From: Roseococcus sp. SDR
GTDB taxonomy: Bacteria; Pseudomonadota; Alphaproteobacteria; Acetobacterales; Acetobacteraceae
DNA length: 64,000 nt
Direction of reading: 5' to 3'
NCBI RefSeq assembly: GCF_019083995.1
Contig: NZ_JAHRCU010000003.1
Location: forward strand, 124,001 to 188,000
Position numbers and translations under genes: made by a program
The notes under the pieces: generated by a model
What the model was told of the DNA's origin: nothing
The model's database searches: none
What the model saw: the letters and a program-made list of their open reading frames with translations, nothing else
Part shown: piece by piece, positions 13,543-22,448 of the stretch
Layout of the letters: each line of letters begins with the position of its first letter
Numbering within the stretch: the first letter of the stretch is position 1

Positions 13543-16500
13543 GCGGCAGCAACACCGCCGGCGTCACGCTCCCGATCCGCCTCCAGGCCAATGGCGTGAA
13601 GGAGGGGCTGGAGGCCATCGGCCAGGCCGGCAAGACGGCTTTCGACGGGATCGCCGGCGCGGCGGGCAAGACGGAACAGTCCAGCGCCGCGCTCCAGCGC
13701 GCCTTTGCCCGCACGCAAGCGGTGCTCGACCCCGCTGCCGCGGCGGCCGAGAAGTATGCGCTGCAGGTGACGAACATCAACCGCGCCGAGGAAGCGGGCC
13801 TCGCCACCGCCCAGCGGGCCGCCCAGCTGCGCGAGGCGGCGACCGCGCAGCGGGATCGCTCCATCGCCCGCATCCAGGCCGAGACGGCCGCCATGCTCGC
13901 GCAGAACGGCGCGCTCAGCACGCAGGCGGCGGCAGTCCAGCGCTTTAGCGCGGCCAATGACCAGGCGGCATCCTCCGCGCGTGGCTTTGGCGGCGTGGTG
14001 GGCCAGGCCGGCTTCCAGGTGCAGGACTTCGTCACTCAGGTGCAGATGGGCCAGAATGCCCTGATGGCCTTCGGCGTGCAGGGCGCGCAGCTGCTCGGCG
14101 CCTTTGGCACGGGTGGCGCCATCGCCGGCGCGCTGCTGGTCTTCGGCACGCTGGCCGCGCAGATGGTGGGCCTCGGTTCCGCGGCCGATACCCTGGCCGA
14201 AGCCACGGATGCGGTGAAGGAAGGCTATGACCGGCTGAACGACGCGGCCGAGCGCCGGCAGCGCGGCCTGCAATCTGAGGCCGAGGCGGTGGCCCTGCTG
14301 GCCGAGGAGTATCGCGGCATGGGCCTCGCCGCCGCGCGCGCCGAGACGCTGCTGGTCGAGCGGCGCGGTGCGGCGCTGGACCTTGAGGCCGGCCGCATGC
14401 GGGAGGCCTTGCAGGGCACGCTCTCCAGCGGCGTGCTGCAGCAGCTCCGCCCGCGCGACGCCACCAATGCCCTGGGCGAGGATCTCGGCCTCGCGCGCGT
14501 GGATGAGCGGCTGGTGCCGTTGGCTGGTTTGCTCGAGCGCATCGGCGCCGAGGCCGGCCAGACGCAGCAGAACATCCGCGCGCTGGCGGCGGAGGCGGAC
14601 CGGCTTGCCCAGGCTGGCGGTTCCAGCGCGCAGAGCTTCACGCAGATGCGTGATGCGGCGCTGGACCTTCTGCCGGCCGCCGCGCAGCTGGACCAGGCGC
14701 AGCGCCAGCTTGCTGTCCAGGCCGTTGCCGCGGCCGAGGCCATGGGCAATTCGGACGAGGTGGTGGCGCGCTACGCCGCCCGCTTCGGCAGCCTCGCCAC
14801 CGAGATTATGAATGCCGGGCGCCAGCTCAACGCGCTGCGCCAGGGCGGCATCGGCATCGCTGAGAGCGCCATCGCGGGCGAAATCCGCCGCAACGAGGCG
14901 GTGCTGGCCGCGCTGCGCTCCGGCGGCGTGGAAGCGGGGCGGACGGCGCGTGACGCCGGCACGCGCGAAGAGCAGATCCTGAAACGCGCGAGCGACCTCG
15001 CCGCCGCCGCCCGGCGCGAGATGGAGGCGGCCCAGGTGCCGCTGGCGGAGATCCAGGAGCGCCTGCGCGAGGCGCAGACCGAGTACCTGGCACTCGCGAC
15101 CCGCGCCGTGGACAGCGGCCGTCAAGCGGATGAGGGGCTGCGCCCGGCCCGTGATGGCGCGCGGGGCACCGCGGCGGCTGTGCGGGACATCGCCGAGGCC
15201 TATGTCGAGCTGCGGCGCGAGGCCTCCTCCGGCCTGCTGCTGGTGAGCGAAGCCGACGCCCGCACCGTGCGCGAGGTATCGGCCCAGCTGCGTGGCACCG
15301 CGCTCGATCCTGCCGCGCGCCGCCGTGCGGAGGCGGAGGCGGAGCGCACGGCGGAGCGCGAGGCGGAGCGCCGGCAGTCCGAGGCGGATCGCTTTTCCCA
15401 GAACTGGGGTGACCGCCTGGCGCTGGAAACCACCCGCGGGATCTTCGAGGGCACGAAGAACGGCGAGACCGCGGCGCAGCGCTTCGGCAATGCCTTCCGC
15501 AACATCCTGTTGAGCAGCGTGTCTTCCGTGCTGTCCCGCCAGGTGTTTCAGCCGATCATCTCCAGCGTCGTCAGTGGTGGCAGCGGCGGCGGCCTGTCCA
15601 GCCTCTTTGGCGGCTCCGGCACCATGGGCGGCGCGGGCGCCGTGGCCGATGCCGGCGGCATGCAGGGCGGCCTGAACCAGGCCGGGCAGCTTCTCGGGCT
15701 GCGCAGCGCGGGCGGCTTCGGCAACCTGGGCAACGCCTTCACCGGCAATGGGTTGGCGAACACCGGCTTCGCGGGCCTTGATGGCCTGCTGAACACGCAG
15801 GTGGTGGCACCCTCGCTCAGCACCAACGGCATGATCGGCGCTGGCGGCATTCCCATCGTCGATGGCTCGGCGGGACTGAGCGCCGCCGGTGCCATCGGCG
15901 GCGCCGCCTCCATCGCGGGTGGCGCGTATGGCGTGTATCAGGGCCTCCAGCGCGGCGGCATCGGCGGCTACACCTCCGCCGCCGGCGGCGCGCTCTCGGC
16001 GGGCCTGGGCGTCGCCATGCTGGCCGGCGCCACCATCCCCGTGGCGGGCTGGGTCCTGGCCGGCCTGCTGGCCATCGCGGGCGCGGCCCTGCCCGGCCAG
16101 CAGCAGAGCGGGCGCGGCCAGCTCTCCCGCATCAACCTCAACACCGATAACCAGACCTATGAGGGCCTGGGCGGGGATCGCTTCAGCCAGGGCAACCGCG
16201 ACGCCGCGTCGAGCACCGTCGCGTCCATCGCCGACATGGCTCGCCGCATCGGCGATCAGCTCGGCGGCGCGCGCATCGGCGGCGATGTGGCGGTGGGCGT
16301 CACCAGCTCGCGCGGCTCGGGCCCCGGCCAGCTCTACCTCCAGGTCGGCGCCAACACCCAGGCCTTCGCCAATGACGAAGCCGGCTCCAAGCAGCTGGCC
16401 GAGACCGCCGCGCGCCTCATCCTCGAGGAGTTCAAGCGCCAGGGCACCGCCACGGGCGACTATGCCGGCATCCTCGCCGCCAGCCCCACCGTGGAGGTGC

Positions 16501-17627
16501 TGAGCCAGAACCTCGAATGGTATGAGAAGACCTACAAGGTCCTGACGCAGGCGACCGAGCCCGTCTCCGCCTTCCAGCAGAGCATTGACCAGCTCACCGC
16601 GCAGTTCCAGCCCGCCATCGACAAGGCGCGCGAGCTGGGCCTGAGCGTGGATGCGATGACGGCGGCGCGCGAGCGCGAGTTGCAGAAGCTGCGTGATGAG
16701 CGCGCCACCGCCGTCCGCAACTTCGGCAACAACCTCGATATCCGCACGGCCCGCGCCGTGGGGGATAATCGCAACGCCGATCTCTTGGCTTTCGATGTGC
16801 AGGCTGAAGTTCAGATGAAGCAGGCCCGCGCCGAGCTTGAGGCTCTGGGCCTGACGGCGGAGGAGGTGGCCGGCTACATCACCCGCGTCGAAAGCACGCT
16901 GGCGACCGAGCGCCTGGCCATCGTGACGCAGTATGCCAATGAAGCGGCAGCGAAGGAGCGGCAGGCGGCGGCGGAGCGGCAGCTCGCCCTTGAAGCGACC
17001 GTGCAGGCGGGCCGCGAGCGGCTGCGCGTGCAGGAAGAAGCCCTGCGCGCTGCGAATGACAACGAGATGGCGCTGCGCCAGCGCATGCGGGAGGGCATCG
17101 CCTCGCTTCGGGAAGAGGTGGACGCGGCCTTCCTCGGCAGCAATTCGCCGCTCACGGGCCAGCAGCGCTTCGCACTCGCGCAACAGAAATACGAACGCGG
17201 GCAGCTTGGCCTGAATGAGTATCTGGGCGAGGCGAAGGGCGTCTTCGGTTCCGCGACTTCGGAATATGCCGGCCTGTTCTATGGCGCGCTGGACAATCAG
17301 TTGCAGGAAGCGGCGCGGGTGGAGGAGGCGCTGCGCCTGAGTGCCGCGATGCGCGCCTATCAGCTCGACCCCATCAACAACCCCAATCCGCAATTCGACA
17401 CGAATGTGCGCGCCTGGTGGGATGTGCGCGCGCCCCGCCCGCAGGGCGAAATCGCGGCTACGGATACCAAGGCGCTCACCACGCTCATGCAAGGCGTGCT
17501 GGCCGAGCTGCGCAGCGGCAACAGCGTGCGGGTGAACAGCAGCGAGGAGCAGGCCGATCTCCTCGCTCGCATGACGCGCCTTCTCGCCTCGATGGAAGGC
17601 AAGGCGCAGCTTGCGGCGGCGGCATGA
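13539..17627 (+). CDS. Tail tape measure protein, 1362 aa
   Basis: This is the longest gene in the window. It has long Ala/Glu/Arg/Gln-rich coiled-coil segments at about residues 30-160, 430-660 and 1000-1240. A hydrophobic Gly/Ala/Ile section lies at about residues 750-860 (GAIGGAASIAGGAYG, then MLAGATIPVAGWVLAGLLAIAGAAL) and could insert into a membrane during DNA entry. Position after the chaperone fits a tape measure, which sets tail length and exits ahead of the genome. By the usual rule of about 0.15 nm per residue, the tail would be roughly 200 nm long, which is an estimate. No lytic domain is obvious. Confidence 0.85.
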   Translation: MSGSNTAGVTLPIRLQANGVKEGLEAIGQAGKTAFDGIAGAAGKTEQSSAALQRAFARTQAVLDPAAAAAEKYALQVTNINRAEEAGLATAQRAAQLREAATAQRDRSIARIQAETAAMLAQNGALSTQAAAVQRFSAANDQAASSARGFGGVVGQAGFQVQDFVTQVQMGQNALMAFGVQGAQLLGAFGTGGAIAGALLVFGTLAAQMVGLGSAADTLAEATDAVKEGYDRLNDAAERRQRGLQSEAEAVALLAEEYRGMGLAAARAETLLVERRGAALDLEAGRMREALQGTLSSGVLQQLRPRDATNALGEDLGLARVDERLVPLAGLLERIGAEAGQTQQNIRALAAEADRLAQAGGSSAQSFTQMRDAALDLLPAAAQLDQAQRQLAVQAVAAAEAMGNSDEVVARYAARFGSLATEIMNAGRQLNALRQGGIGIAESAIAGEIRRNEAVLAALRSGGVEAGRTARDAGTREEQILKRASDLAAAARREMEAAQVPLAEIQERLREAQTEYLALATRAVDSGRQADEGLRPARDGARGTAAAVRDIAEAYVELRREASSGLLLVSEADARTVREVSAQLRGTALDPAARRRAEAEAERTAEREAERRQSEADRFSQNWGDRLALETTRGIFEGTKNGETAAQRFGNAFRNILLSSVSSVLSRQVFQPIISSVVSGGSGGGLSSLFGGSGTMGGAGAVADAGGMQGGLNQAGQLLGLRSAGGFGNLGNAFTGNGLANTGFAGLDGLLNTQVVAPSLSTNGMIGAGGIPIVDGSAGLSAAGAIGGAASIAGGAYGVYQGLQRGGIGGYTSAAGGALSAGLGVAMLAGATIPVAGWVLAGLLAIAGAALPGQQQSGRGQLSRINLNTDNQTYEGLGGDRFSQGNRDAASSTVASIADMARRIGDQLGGARIGGDVAVGVTSSRGSGPGQLYLQVGANTQAFANDEAGSKQLAETAARLILEEFKRQGTATGDYAGILAASPTVEVLSQNLEWYEKTYKVLTQATEPVSAFQQSIDQLTAQFQPAIDKARELGLSVDAMTAARERELQKLRDERATAVRNFGNNLDIRTARAVGDNRNADLLAFDVQAEVQMKQARAELEALGLTAEEVAGYITRVESTLATERLAIVTQYANEAAAKERQAAAERQLALEATVQAGRERLRVQEEALRAANDNEMALRQRMREGIASLREEVDAAFLGSNSPLTGQQRFALAQQKYERGQLGLNEYLGEAKGVFGSATSEYAGLFYGALDNQLQEAARVEEALRLSAAMRAYQLDPINNPNPQFDTNVRAWWDVRAPRPQGEIAATDTKALTTLMQGVLAELRSGNSVRVNSSEEQADLLARMTRLLASMEGKAQLAAAA

Positions 17628-19198
17628 GCAAGCTCGTCTATCTGGCCGAGATCGAAGCCTATGACCCCGCGATCTCGGCCGTCCGCACGCTGCGCTTCGC
17701 CTCCTCCGGCTGGGCTGGCACGGGCGCGCCCGGCTTCTTCGATGGCCGTATCATGGGCGTGCCGGTGCTGTCCCGCACCGCCTTCGCGCCCGGCACCACC
17801 TCGGGCCGCATCGCCCAGGGCATCGGCGCGCTGAATCTGGCCAACCCCGATGGCGCGCTGGATGCGCTGGCGGATTATGGCTTCGATGACCGCCGCCTCG
17901 TCATGCGCGTAGGGGAGGAGCGCACGCCCTATGCCGACATGGCGATCCTGCTCACCGGCACCGTTGAGCAGGCCAGCTTCACCGATGCGCAGGTGACGCT
18001 GCGCCTGCGAGATCGTCTCTGGACGCTCGACAAGCCGATGGTCTCGGCGAAGTACCTGGGCACCAACAGCGGCGCGACGGGCGTCGAGGGTACGGCCGAT
18101 ACCATCAAGGGCCAGACCAAGCCGCGCATCTTCGGCCGCGTCATCAACATGGCGCCCAAGCAGGTGAACGTGCCCGCGCAGATCTGGCAGGTGAGTGATG
18201 GTCCGGTGGCCGCGATCACGGCCTATGAAGGCGGCACCGCCATTGCCACGGGCGCGCCCTATGCGGACCTGGCGGCGTTGCAGGCCACGGCGCCCGCTGC
18301 TGGGCAGATGCGCGCGTGGCTTGGGGGTGGCCTGTTCCGGCTGGGCTCATCGCCCACCTTTGCCATCACGGCCGATGTGGATGAGGGCGCGCTGGCGGCC
18401 GACCGCACGGCGGCGCAGGTGCTCTCCCGCCTTGCCGCCGGCCCCGGCGGCCTGCTGACGGATGACATCGATGCGGCCGATGTGGCGGCGCTGGATGCCG
18501 CCAATGCCGCGCAGGTGGGCATCTGGACGCCGGGCGACGGCCCGACGCTGGCCGCGATGGAGGCCATCGCCAACAGCGTCGGCGCCTGGGTGGGCTTCGA
18601 CCGCCTGGGCAAGCTGCGCATGCGGCGGCTGGAGCGTCCTGACGGCGCGCCGGTGGTCACGTTCCGCATGCTGCGCCGTGGCGAGGTGGCGAACGCCACG
18701 ACGGCCGATATCATCCGCCTGGAGCGCGTGCCGCTGGCCGACCAGGGGCGGGGCGTGCCGACCTGGCAGACCACGCTGCGCTACGCCCGCAACTGGACGC
18801 CGCAGCGCCGCAACGAGTTGACGGGCGCCGTCACGGATGCGCGCGCCGCCTATCTGGCCGAGGAGTGGCGCAGCGCCGTCGCCAAGGATGAGGCGGTGAA
18901 GGTCAAGCACCTCGGCGCCTCTGACCTGACCTTTGACAGCCTGCTCATCAGCGAGGCCGACGCCGAGGCCGAAGCGGCGCGCCGCCAGGCCATGACCAGC
19001 GTGCGGCGGGACCGTCTGCGTCTCGGCACGGTGTTGACCTCGGCGCAGCTCGCGGCGGTGGATCTGGGCTCCATCGTGAGCGTGCAGGTACCGCGCTACG
19101 GCTACGCGGCCGGGCGCCTGATGGTGGTGATCGGCCTGACCATGGGCGTGGATGGGCTGGACCGCCCTGATTTCGTCACGCTCGATCTCTGGGGATAG
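17624..19198 (+). CDS. Tail tip/hub protein
   Basis: This 524-residue protein starts at an ATG that overlaps the tape-measure stop (ATGA). The N-terminal half has SKLVYLAEIEAYDPAISAVRTLRF and repeated strands such as AILLTGTVEQASFTDAQVTLRLRDRL. The C-terminal half contains DEAVKVKHLGASDLTFDSLLIS and ends in short strands. This type of protein follows the tape measure in many alphaproteobacterial siphoviruses and gene-transfer-agent-like clusters, and probably forms part of the distal tail or hub. I see no enzyme motif. Assignment is by position and style rather than a specific motif. Confidence 0.65.
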   Translation: MSKLVYLAEIEAYDPAISAVRTLRFASSGWAGTGAPGFFDGRIMGVPVLSRTAFAPGTTSGRIAQGIGALNLANPDGALDALADYGFDDRRLVMRVGEERTPYADMAILLTGTVEQASFTDAQVTLRLRDRLWTLDKPMVSAKYLGTNSGATGVEGTADTIKGQTKPRIFGRVINMAPKQVNVPAQIWQVSDGPVAAITAYEGGTAIATGAPYADLAALQATAPAAGQMRAWLGGGLFRLGSSPTFAITADVDEGALAADRTAAQVLSRLAAGPGGLLTDDIDAADVAALDAANAAQVGIWTPGDGPTLAAMEAIANSVGAWVGFDRLGKLRMRRLERPDGAPVVTFRMLRRGEVANATTADIIRLERVPLADQGRGVPTWQTTLRYARNWTPQRRNELTGAVTDARAAYLAEEWRSAVAKDEAVKVKHLGASDLTFDSLLISEADAEAEAARRQAMTSVRRDRLRLGTVLTSAQLAAVDLGSIVSVQVPRYGYAAGRLMVVIGLTMGVDGLDRPDFVTLDLWG

Positions 19199-19200
19199 CC

Positions 19201-20061
19201 ATGCCGGAAAACGTAGTCTTCGGGTGGCCGCGCTGGACGGATGGCGTGGCCTGGAGCGGTGGCGCGTGGCAGGCGGATTATCCCGTCGCCAATCTCGGCA
19301 CGCTGCCGCTGGCGCGTGTGGCGCGTTCGGCATCGCTCGCGCCGGCTGACACGCAGATTGTCGGCACGCTGGCGAAGGACCGGCAAATCCGCCTCTTTGC
19401 CTTGGTGCGGCACAACTTGACCGTCACGGCGCGCTATCGCCTGCGCCTCTATGCCGACGCCGCGCGCACGGTGGTGCTGTACGACACGGGATGGGTGGAT
19501 GTCTGGCCCATCCTCTACCCCTGGCCGACCGTCGAGTGGGAGGATGACCGGTGGTGGACCGGCACCTACACGGCCGAGGAGCTTGAGGGCTACATCTGGA
19601 CGCGGCCGATCTGGCTGCCGGAGCAGGTGCTGGCCCGCGCCTTCCTGCTGGAGTTGGACGATCCTAGCAACACGGCTGGCTTCGTCGAGCTTGGGCTGCT
19701 GGAGGTGGCGCGCGGCTGGCAGCCCAGCCTGAACGTCTCCTACGGCTACAGCACGGGGCGCCGCACGCGCTCGCTGATGGTAGAGGCGCTGGGCGGCAGC
19801 AAATACTTCGACCGCCGCGACGCGCCCCGCATGGTCAAGGCCGACATCCAGAACCTGCCGCGTGCCGAGGCGATGACGGGTCCGGTGGAGATGGTGCGCC
19901 AGCTCGGCGTGGATACGCCGGTTCTGTGGTTCCCCTTCCCGGATCGTGTGCAGGACTGGGTGCGCGATTGCTTCCTGGGCCGGCTGGTCGATCCCGCGCC
20001 GCTCACGATCCCGCATTACAACCGGATGAGTTTCCCCGTTCAGATTGAGGAAATCTTATGA
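19201..20061 (+). CDS. Distal tail structural protein
   Basis: This is a 286-residue protein of mostly beta-strand sequence with many aromatics (WPRWTDGVAWSGGAW, WPTVEWEDDRWWTGTYTAEELEGYIWTRPIW). The C-terminal third (NVSYGYSTGRRTRSLMVEALGGSKYFDRR, then DTPVLWFPFPDRVQDWVRDCFLGRL) looks like a small jelly-roll region. It begins three bases after the hub gene and overlaps the next gene by four bases. It is probably part of the tail tip. I do not recognise an enzyme or a named family. Confidence 0.62.
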   Translation: MPENVVFGWPRWTDGVAWSGGAWQADYPVANLGTLPLARVARSASLAPADTQIVGTLAKDRQIRLFALVRHNLTVTARYRLRLYADAARTVVLYDTGWVDVWPILYPWPTVEWEDDRWWTGTYTAEELEGYIWTRPIWLPEQVLARAFLLELDDPSNTAGFVELGLLEVARGWQPSLNVSYGYSTGRRTRSLMVEALGGSKYFDRRDAPRMVKADIQNLPRAEAMTGPVEMVRQLGVDTPVLWFPFPDRVQDWVRDCFLGRLVDPAPLTIPHYNRMSFPVQIEEIL

Positions 20062-21407
20062 CGCAGGTCTCCTTCCCTACCGTCTGGGGCGGCAGCGGCA
20101 TTGTCTATTCTGACGATGGCACTGGCCCGCGCGACATGCGCGATGGCGGGTTTCGCAGTTGGCTACTTCTCATGTTGGGTGAGAGCATTACCGTCACGGA
20201 TGGCGCGGCGCAGGCCGCCATCCTGGCGGCGGGCAACGCGCTGGGCGGCGCCGCGACGCAGGCGACTTCCACCACATCTCTCACCATCGGCACGGGCTCC
20301 CAGGCGCTGACGGTTCAGACGGCGAAGAACTTCGTGATTGGCATGCCGGTGCGCATCGCCAGCAGCGCCACCAACTTCATGGACGGCAGCGTCACCGCCT
20401 ATAACAGCGGCACGGGCGCCCTGACGGTGAGCGTAGCGCAAACCGCAGGCAGTGGCACCTTCGCAAGCTGGAATGTGTTTCTGGTCGGTCAGCCCGCCGC
20501 CTTGCCGACGATCCTCCGCGAGGCGCGCAGCAGCAACACCGCCCTCGGCACGGCGCAGCGCGGCGGCTTTTTCCATTGCACCAGCAGCTTCACGCAGACC
20601 TTTGCGGCGGCGGCGACGCTCACGAATGGCTGGTATTGCTATATCGCCAACAATGGTTCGGGTGACATCACGTTGGACCCGAACGGGTCCGAGCAGATCG
20701 ACGGCCTGACCAACTTCATCATGTACCCGGGCGAGGCGCGGTTGGTGATCTGCACCGGGACGGGCTTTGTCTCGATGGTCATGCGCGGTTTCCGTCGCCG
20801 CTATGACGCCTCGGGCACTTTCATCAGGCCGCCGGGCTACACGCAGTTTGCGGGGCTGCTGTGGGGCGCCGGGGGCTCGGGGCGCAAATCCAGTGACTTT
20901 GCTCCTGGCGGCGGTGGCGGTGCGTGCCTGCAATTTCATATCCCATTTGCTTCCGTGGGCGCCTCTGAGACCGTGACTATCGGTGCGGGCGGCGCTGGCG
21001 TCACGGCTTCGGTGGGCGATGGCAACGCGGGCGGCGCATCCTCTTTCGGCTCGATCTGCTCAGCGGCTGGCGGCGGCGGGGGCATTTCGTTAGCTCCGCT
21101 CGGCGGGGATGGCGGGCTTGTGCTTGCCAACGTCACATCCTCCTTCTGGAACGGCGGCGGCGGTTCAAGCAGCGGCATCGCAGGCTTCGCCTCGATCTAC
21201 GGCGGCGGCGGTGGTGGTGGCGTGGGCAACGCCGGAGAAATCCGCGCGGCCGGCGCAAGCACCTTTGGCGGCGCTGGCGGTGCGGGCGGCAACACCACCA
21301 GCGGCACGGCCGGCGCACAGCCTGGCGGCGGCGGTGGCGGCACCCGCACGGGAACGACCAGCGGCGCGGGTGGCGATGGCCGCATGGACATCTGGGGCGT
21401 GCTCTGA
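20058..21407 (+). CDS. Glycine-rich tail fibre/adhesin protein
   Basis: This 449-residue protein has an N-terminal attachment part (VSFPTVWGGSGIVYSDDG) and a beta-rich shaft (residues 70-240). From about residue 270 it changes to dense Gly runs with Ala, Ser and Thr (for example GGGGGGVGNAGEIRAAG and AQPGGGGGGTRTGTTSGAGG). It closes with DGRMDIWGVL. Gly-rich ends of this type form polyglycine-II bundles whose exposed loops bind host receptors in several phage adhesins. Host recognition is therefore a reasonable inference. The stop overlaps the next ATG by one base. Confidence 0.72.
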   Translation: MTQVSFPTVWGGSGIVYSDDGTGPRDMRDGGFRSWLLLMLGESITVTDGAAQAAILAAGNALGGAATQATSTTSLTIGTGSQALTVQTAKNFVIGMPVRIASSATNFMDGSVTAYNSGTGALTVSVAQTAGSGTFASWNVFLVGQPAALPTILREARSSNTALGTAQRGGFFHCTSSFTQTFAAAATLTNGWYCYIANNGSGDITLDPNGSEQIDGLTNFIMYPGEARLVICTGTGFVSMVMRGFRRRYDASGTFIRPPGYTQFAGLLWGAGGSGRKSSDFAPGGGGGACLQFHIPFASVGASETVTIGAGGAGVTASVGDGNAGGASSFGSICSAAGGGGGISLAPLGGDGGLVLANVTSSFWNGGGGSSSGIAGFASIYGGGGGGGVGNAGEIRAAGASTFGGAGGAGGNTTSGTAGAQPGGGGGGTRTGTTSGAGGDGRMDIWGVL

Positions 21408-21661
21408 TGGCGCGCTTCGCCCTGCTCGATGCCGAAGGCGTCGTGCGCAACATCGTGGTGGCCGAAGGCGCCTGGCAGCCGCCCGAGGGGCTGACCAAGC
21501 GCGCGGCCGGGGCCGAGGCGCAGATCGGTGGCCGCTGGACGGGCACGGCGTGGGAGCCCGCCACCCCGGCCCCGCCCGCGTTGCCCACGCGGACCGAGCT
21601 GCTGGCGCTGCTCCAGCAGGTGCAAGCGCAGATCGAATCCCTCCCGCCCGAGGAGCCCTGA
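21407..21661 (+). CDS. Small fibre-associated protein, possible assembly chaperone
   Basis: This 84-residue protein reads MARFALLDAEGVVRNIVVAEGAW, then a linker WTGTAWEPATPAPPALP, and ends in a helix LLALLQQVQAQIESLPPEE. The start, with one or two strands bearing 'VVRNIVVAE', and the Pro-rich linker before a short helix resemble tail fibre assembly or fibre-tip proteins that follow fibre genes. It begins at the base after the fibre stop (TGATG). No enzymatic motif is present. Confidence 0.6.
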   Translation: MARFALLDAEGVVRNIVVAEGAWQPPEGLTKRAAGAEAQIGGRWTGTAWEPATPAPPALPTRTELLALLQQVQAQIESLPPEEP

Positions 21662-21664
21662 CGC

Positions 21665-22030
21665 ATGACCGACACCGGCTTCGCCCGCTGGGAAATCTGG
21701 GTGCAGGACACCGACCCCAGCGACTTCACCTTCACCGATGACGCAGACGCGCCGCTTGACCTCACCGGCATGACCTTCCGCCTCTCCATCGAATGGGCGG
21801 GCGGCGCGCTGCTGCTGGTGAGCGGCGTGGATGCGGAGATCGTGGTGCGGAATCAGGCGGTGGCCGAGACGAAAGGGCTGGTCACGGTGAACCTCTCGGC
21901 CGCGCAGCGTGCGCTGCTGCCTGTGGATGGCAGCACGATCCGCTTCAACATCCAGCGGGTGGATGGCGCGCTGAAGCTGAGCGCGCCCTATGGCGAAATC
22001 ACGGCGGTGAAGTGGGTGGCCAATGCCTAA
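21665..22030 (+). CDS. Small tail structural protein, 121 aa
   Basis: This is a beta-rich protein with the pattern DFTFTDDADAPLDLTGMTFRLSIEW, then VNLSAAQRALLPVDGSTIRFNIQRVDG. It resembles the short immunoglobulin-like proteins found next to phage fibre genes. I know of no assigned function. It starts three bases after the previous gene and overlaps the following gene by eight bases, so it is certainly part of the same late operon. Confidence 0.58.
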   Translation: MTDTGFARWEIWVQDTDPSDFTFTDDADAPLDLTGMTFRLSIEWAGGALLLVSGVDAEIVVRNQAVAETKGLVTVNLSAAQRALLPVDGSTIRFNIQRVDGALKLSAPYGEITAVKWVANA

Positions 22031-22448
22031 CGTAACGATCACCAGTGCGCGCCAGGCGTTCAAGGTGCAGGGCCCCGGCGGGTCGGCTGCCGCGGCCGTC
22101 GCGGTGGCCGCAGCAGACCGCGCCGAGGCCGCCGCCACCACCCTGCCGCCCGTGGCACGCAGCGCGGCCTTCACGCTTGCCGCGGCCGACGCCGGCAAGA
22201 TGCTGGACTGCACCGCTGCCACCACGCTTGCCGTCACGCTGCCGAACAACCTCGCCGCCGGGCTGCAATTCACCTTCCGCCAGGGCGGTGTGGGCGAGAT
22301 CCTGTTCAGCCCGGCCAGCGGCGCCACGCTCCAGGCGCCGGGCGGGGCCACGCGCAGCAATGGGCAATTCGCCACGGCGCTGCTGATCGTGATGAGCAAC
22401 ACGACCGGGACGAACGCCGTCTATACCCTCGGCGGCCGGATCTACTGA
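22023..22448 (+). CDS. Small fibre-like structural protein, 141 aa
   Basis: The protein begins with a strand (NVTITSARQAFKVQGPGG), then an Ala-rich helix (SAAAAVAVAAADRAEAAATT) like a trimeric coiled-coil shaft. A beta domain follows (LAVTLPNNLAAGLQFTFRQGG) that resembles the small knob domain often seen in phage fibres. It ends YTLGGRIY. A role in the fibre or its base is likely. The stop codon overlaps the ATG of the large esterase-like protein. Confidence 0.6.
   Translation: MPNVTITSARQAFKVQGPGGSAAAAVAVAAADRAEAAATTLPPVARSAAFTLAAADAGKMLDCTAATTLAVTLPNNLAAGLQFTFRQGGVGEILFSPASGATLQAPGGATRSNGQFATALLIVMSNTTGTNAVYTLGGRIY

Noticed and set aside
13053-17492. A 1479-codon open frame on the minus strand opposite the tape measure gene
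   Set aside because: It is a consequence of high GC at third positions of the real gene; it has no start signal, and its His/Arg/Gly/Ala-rich composition matches no protein family.
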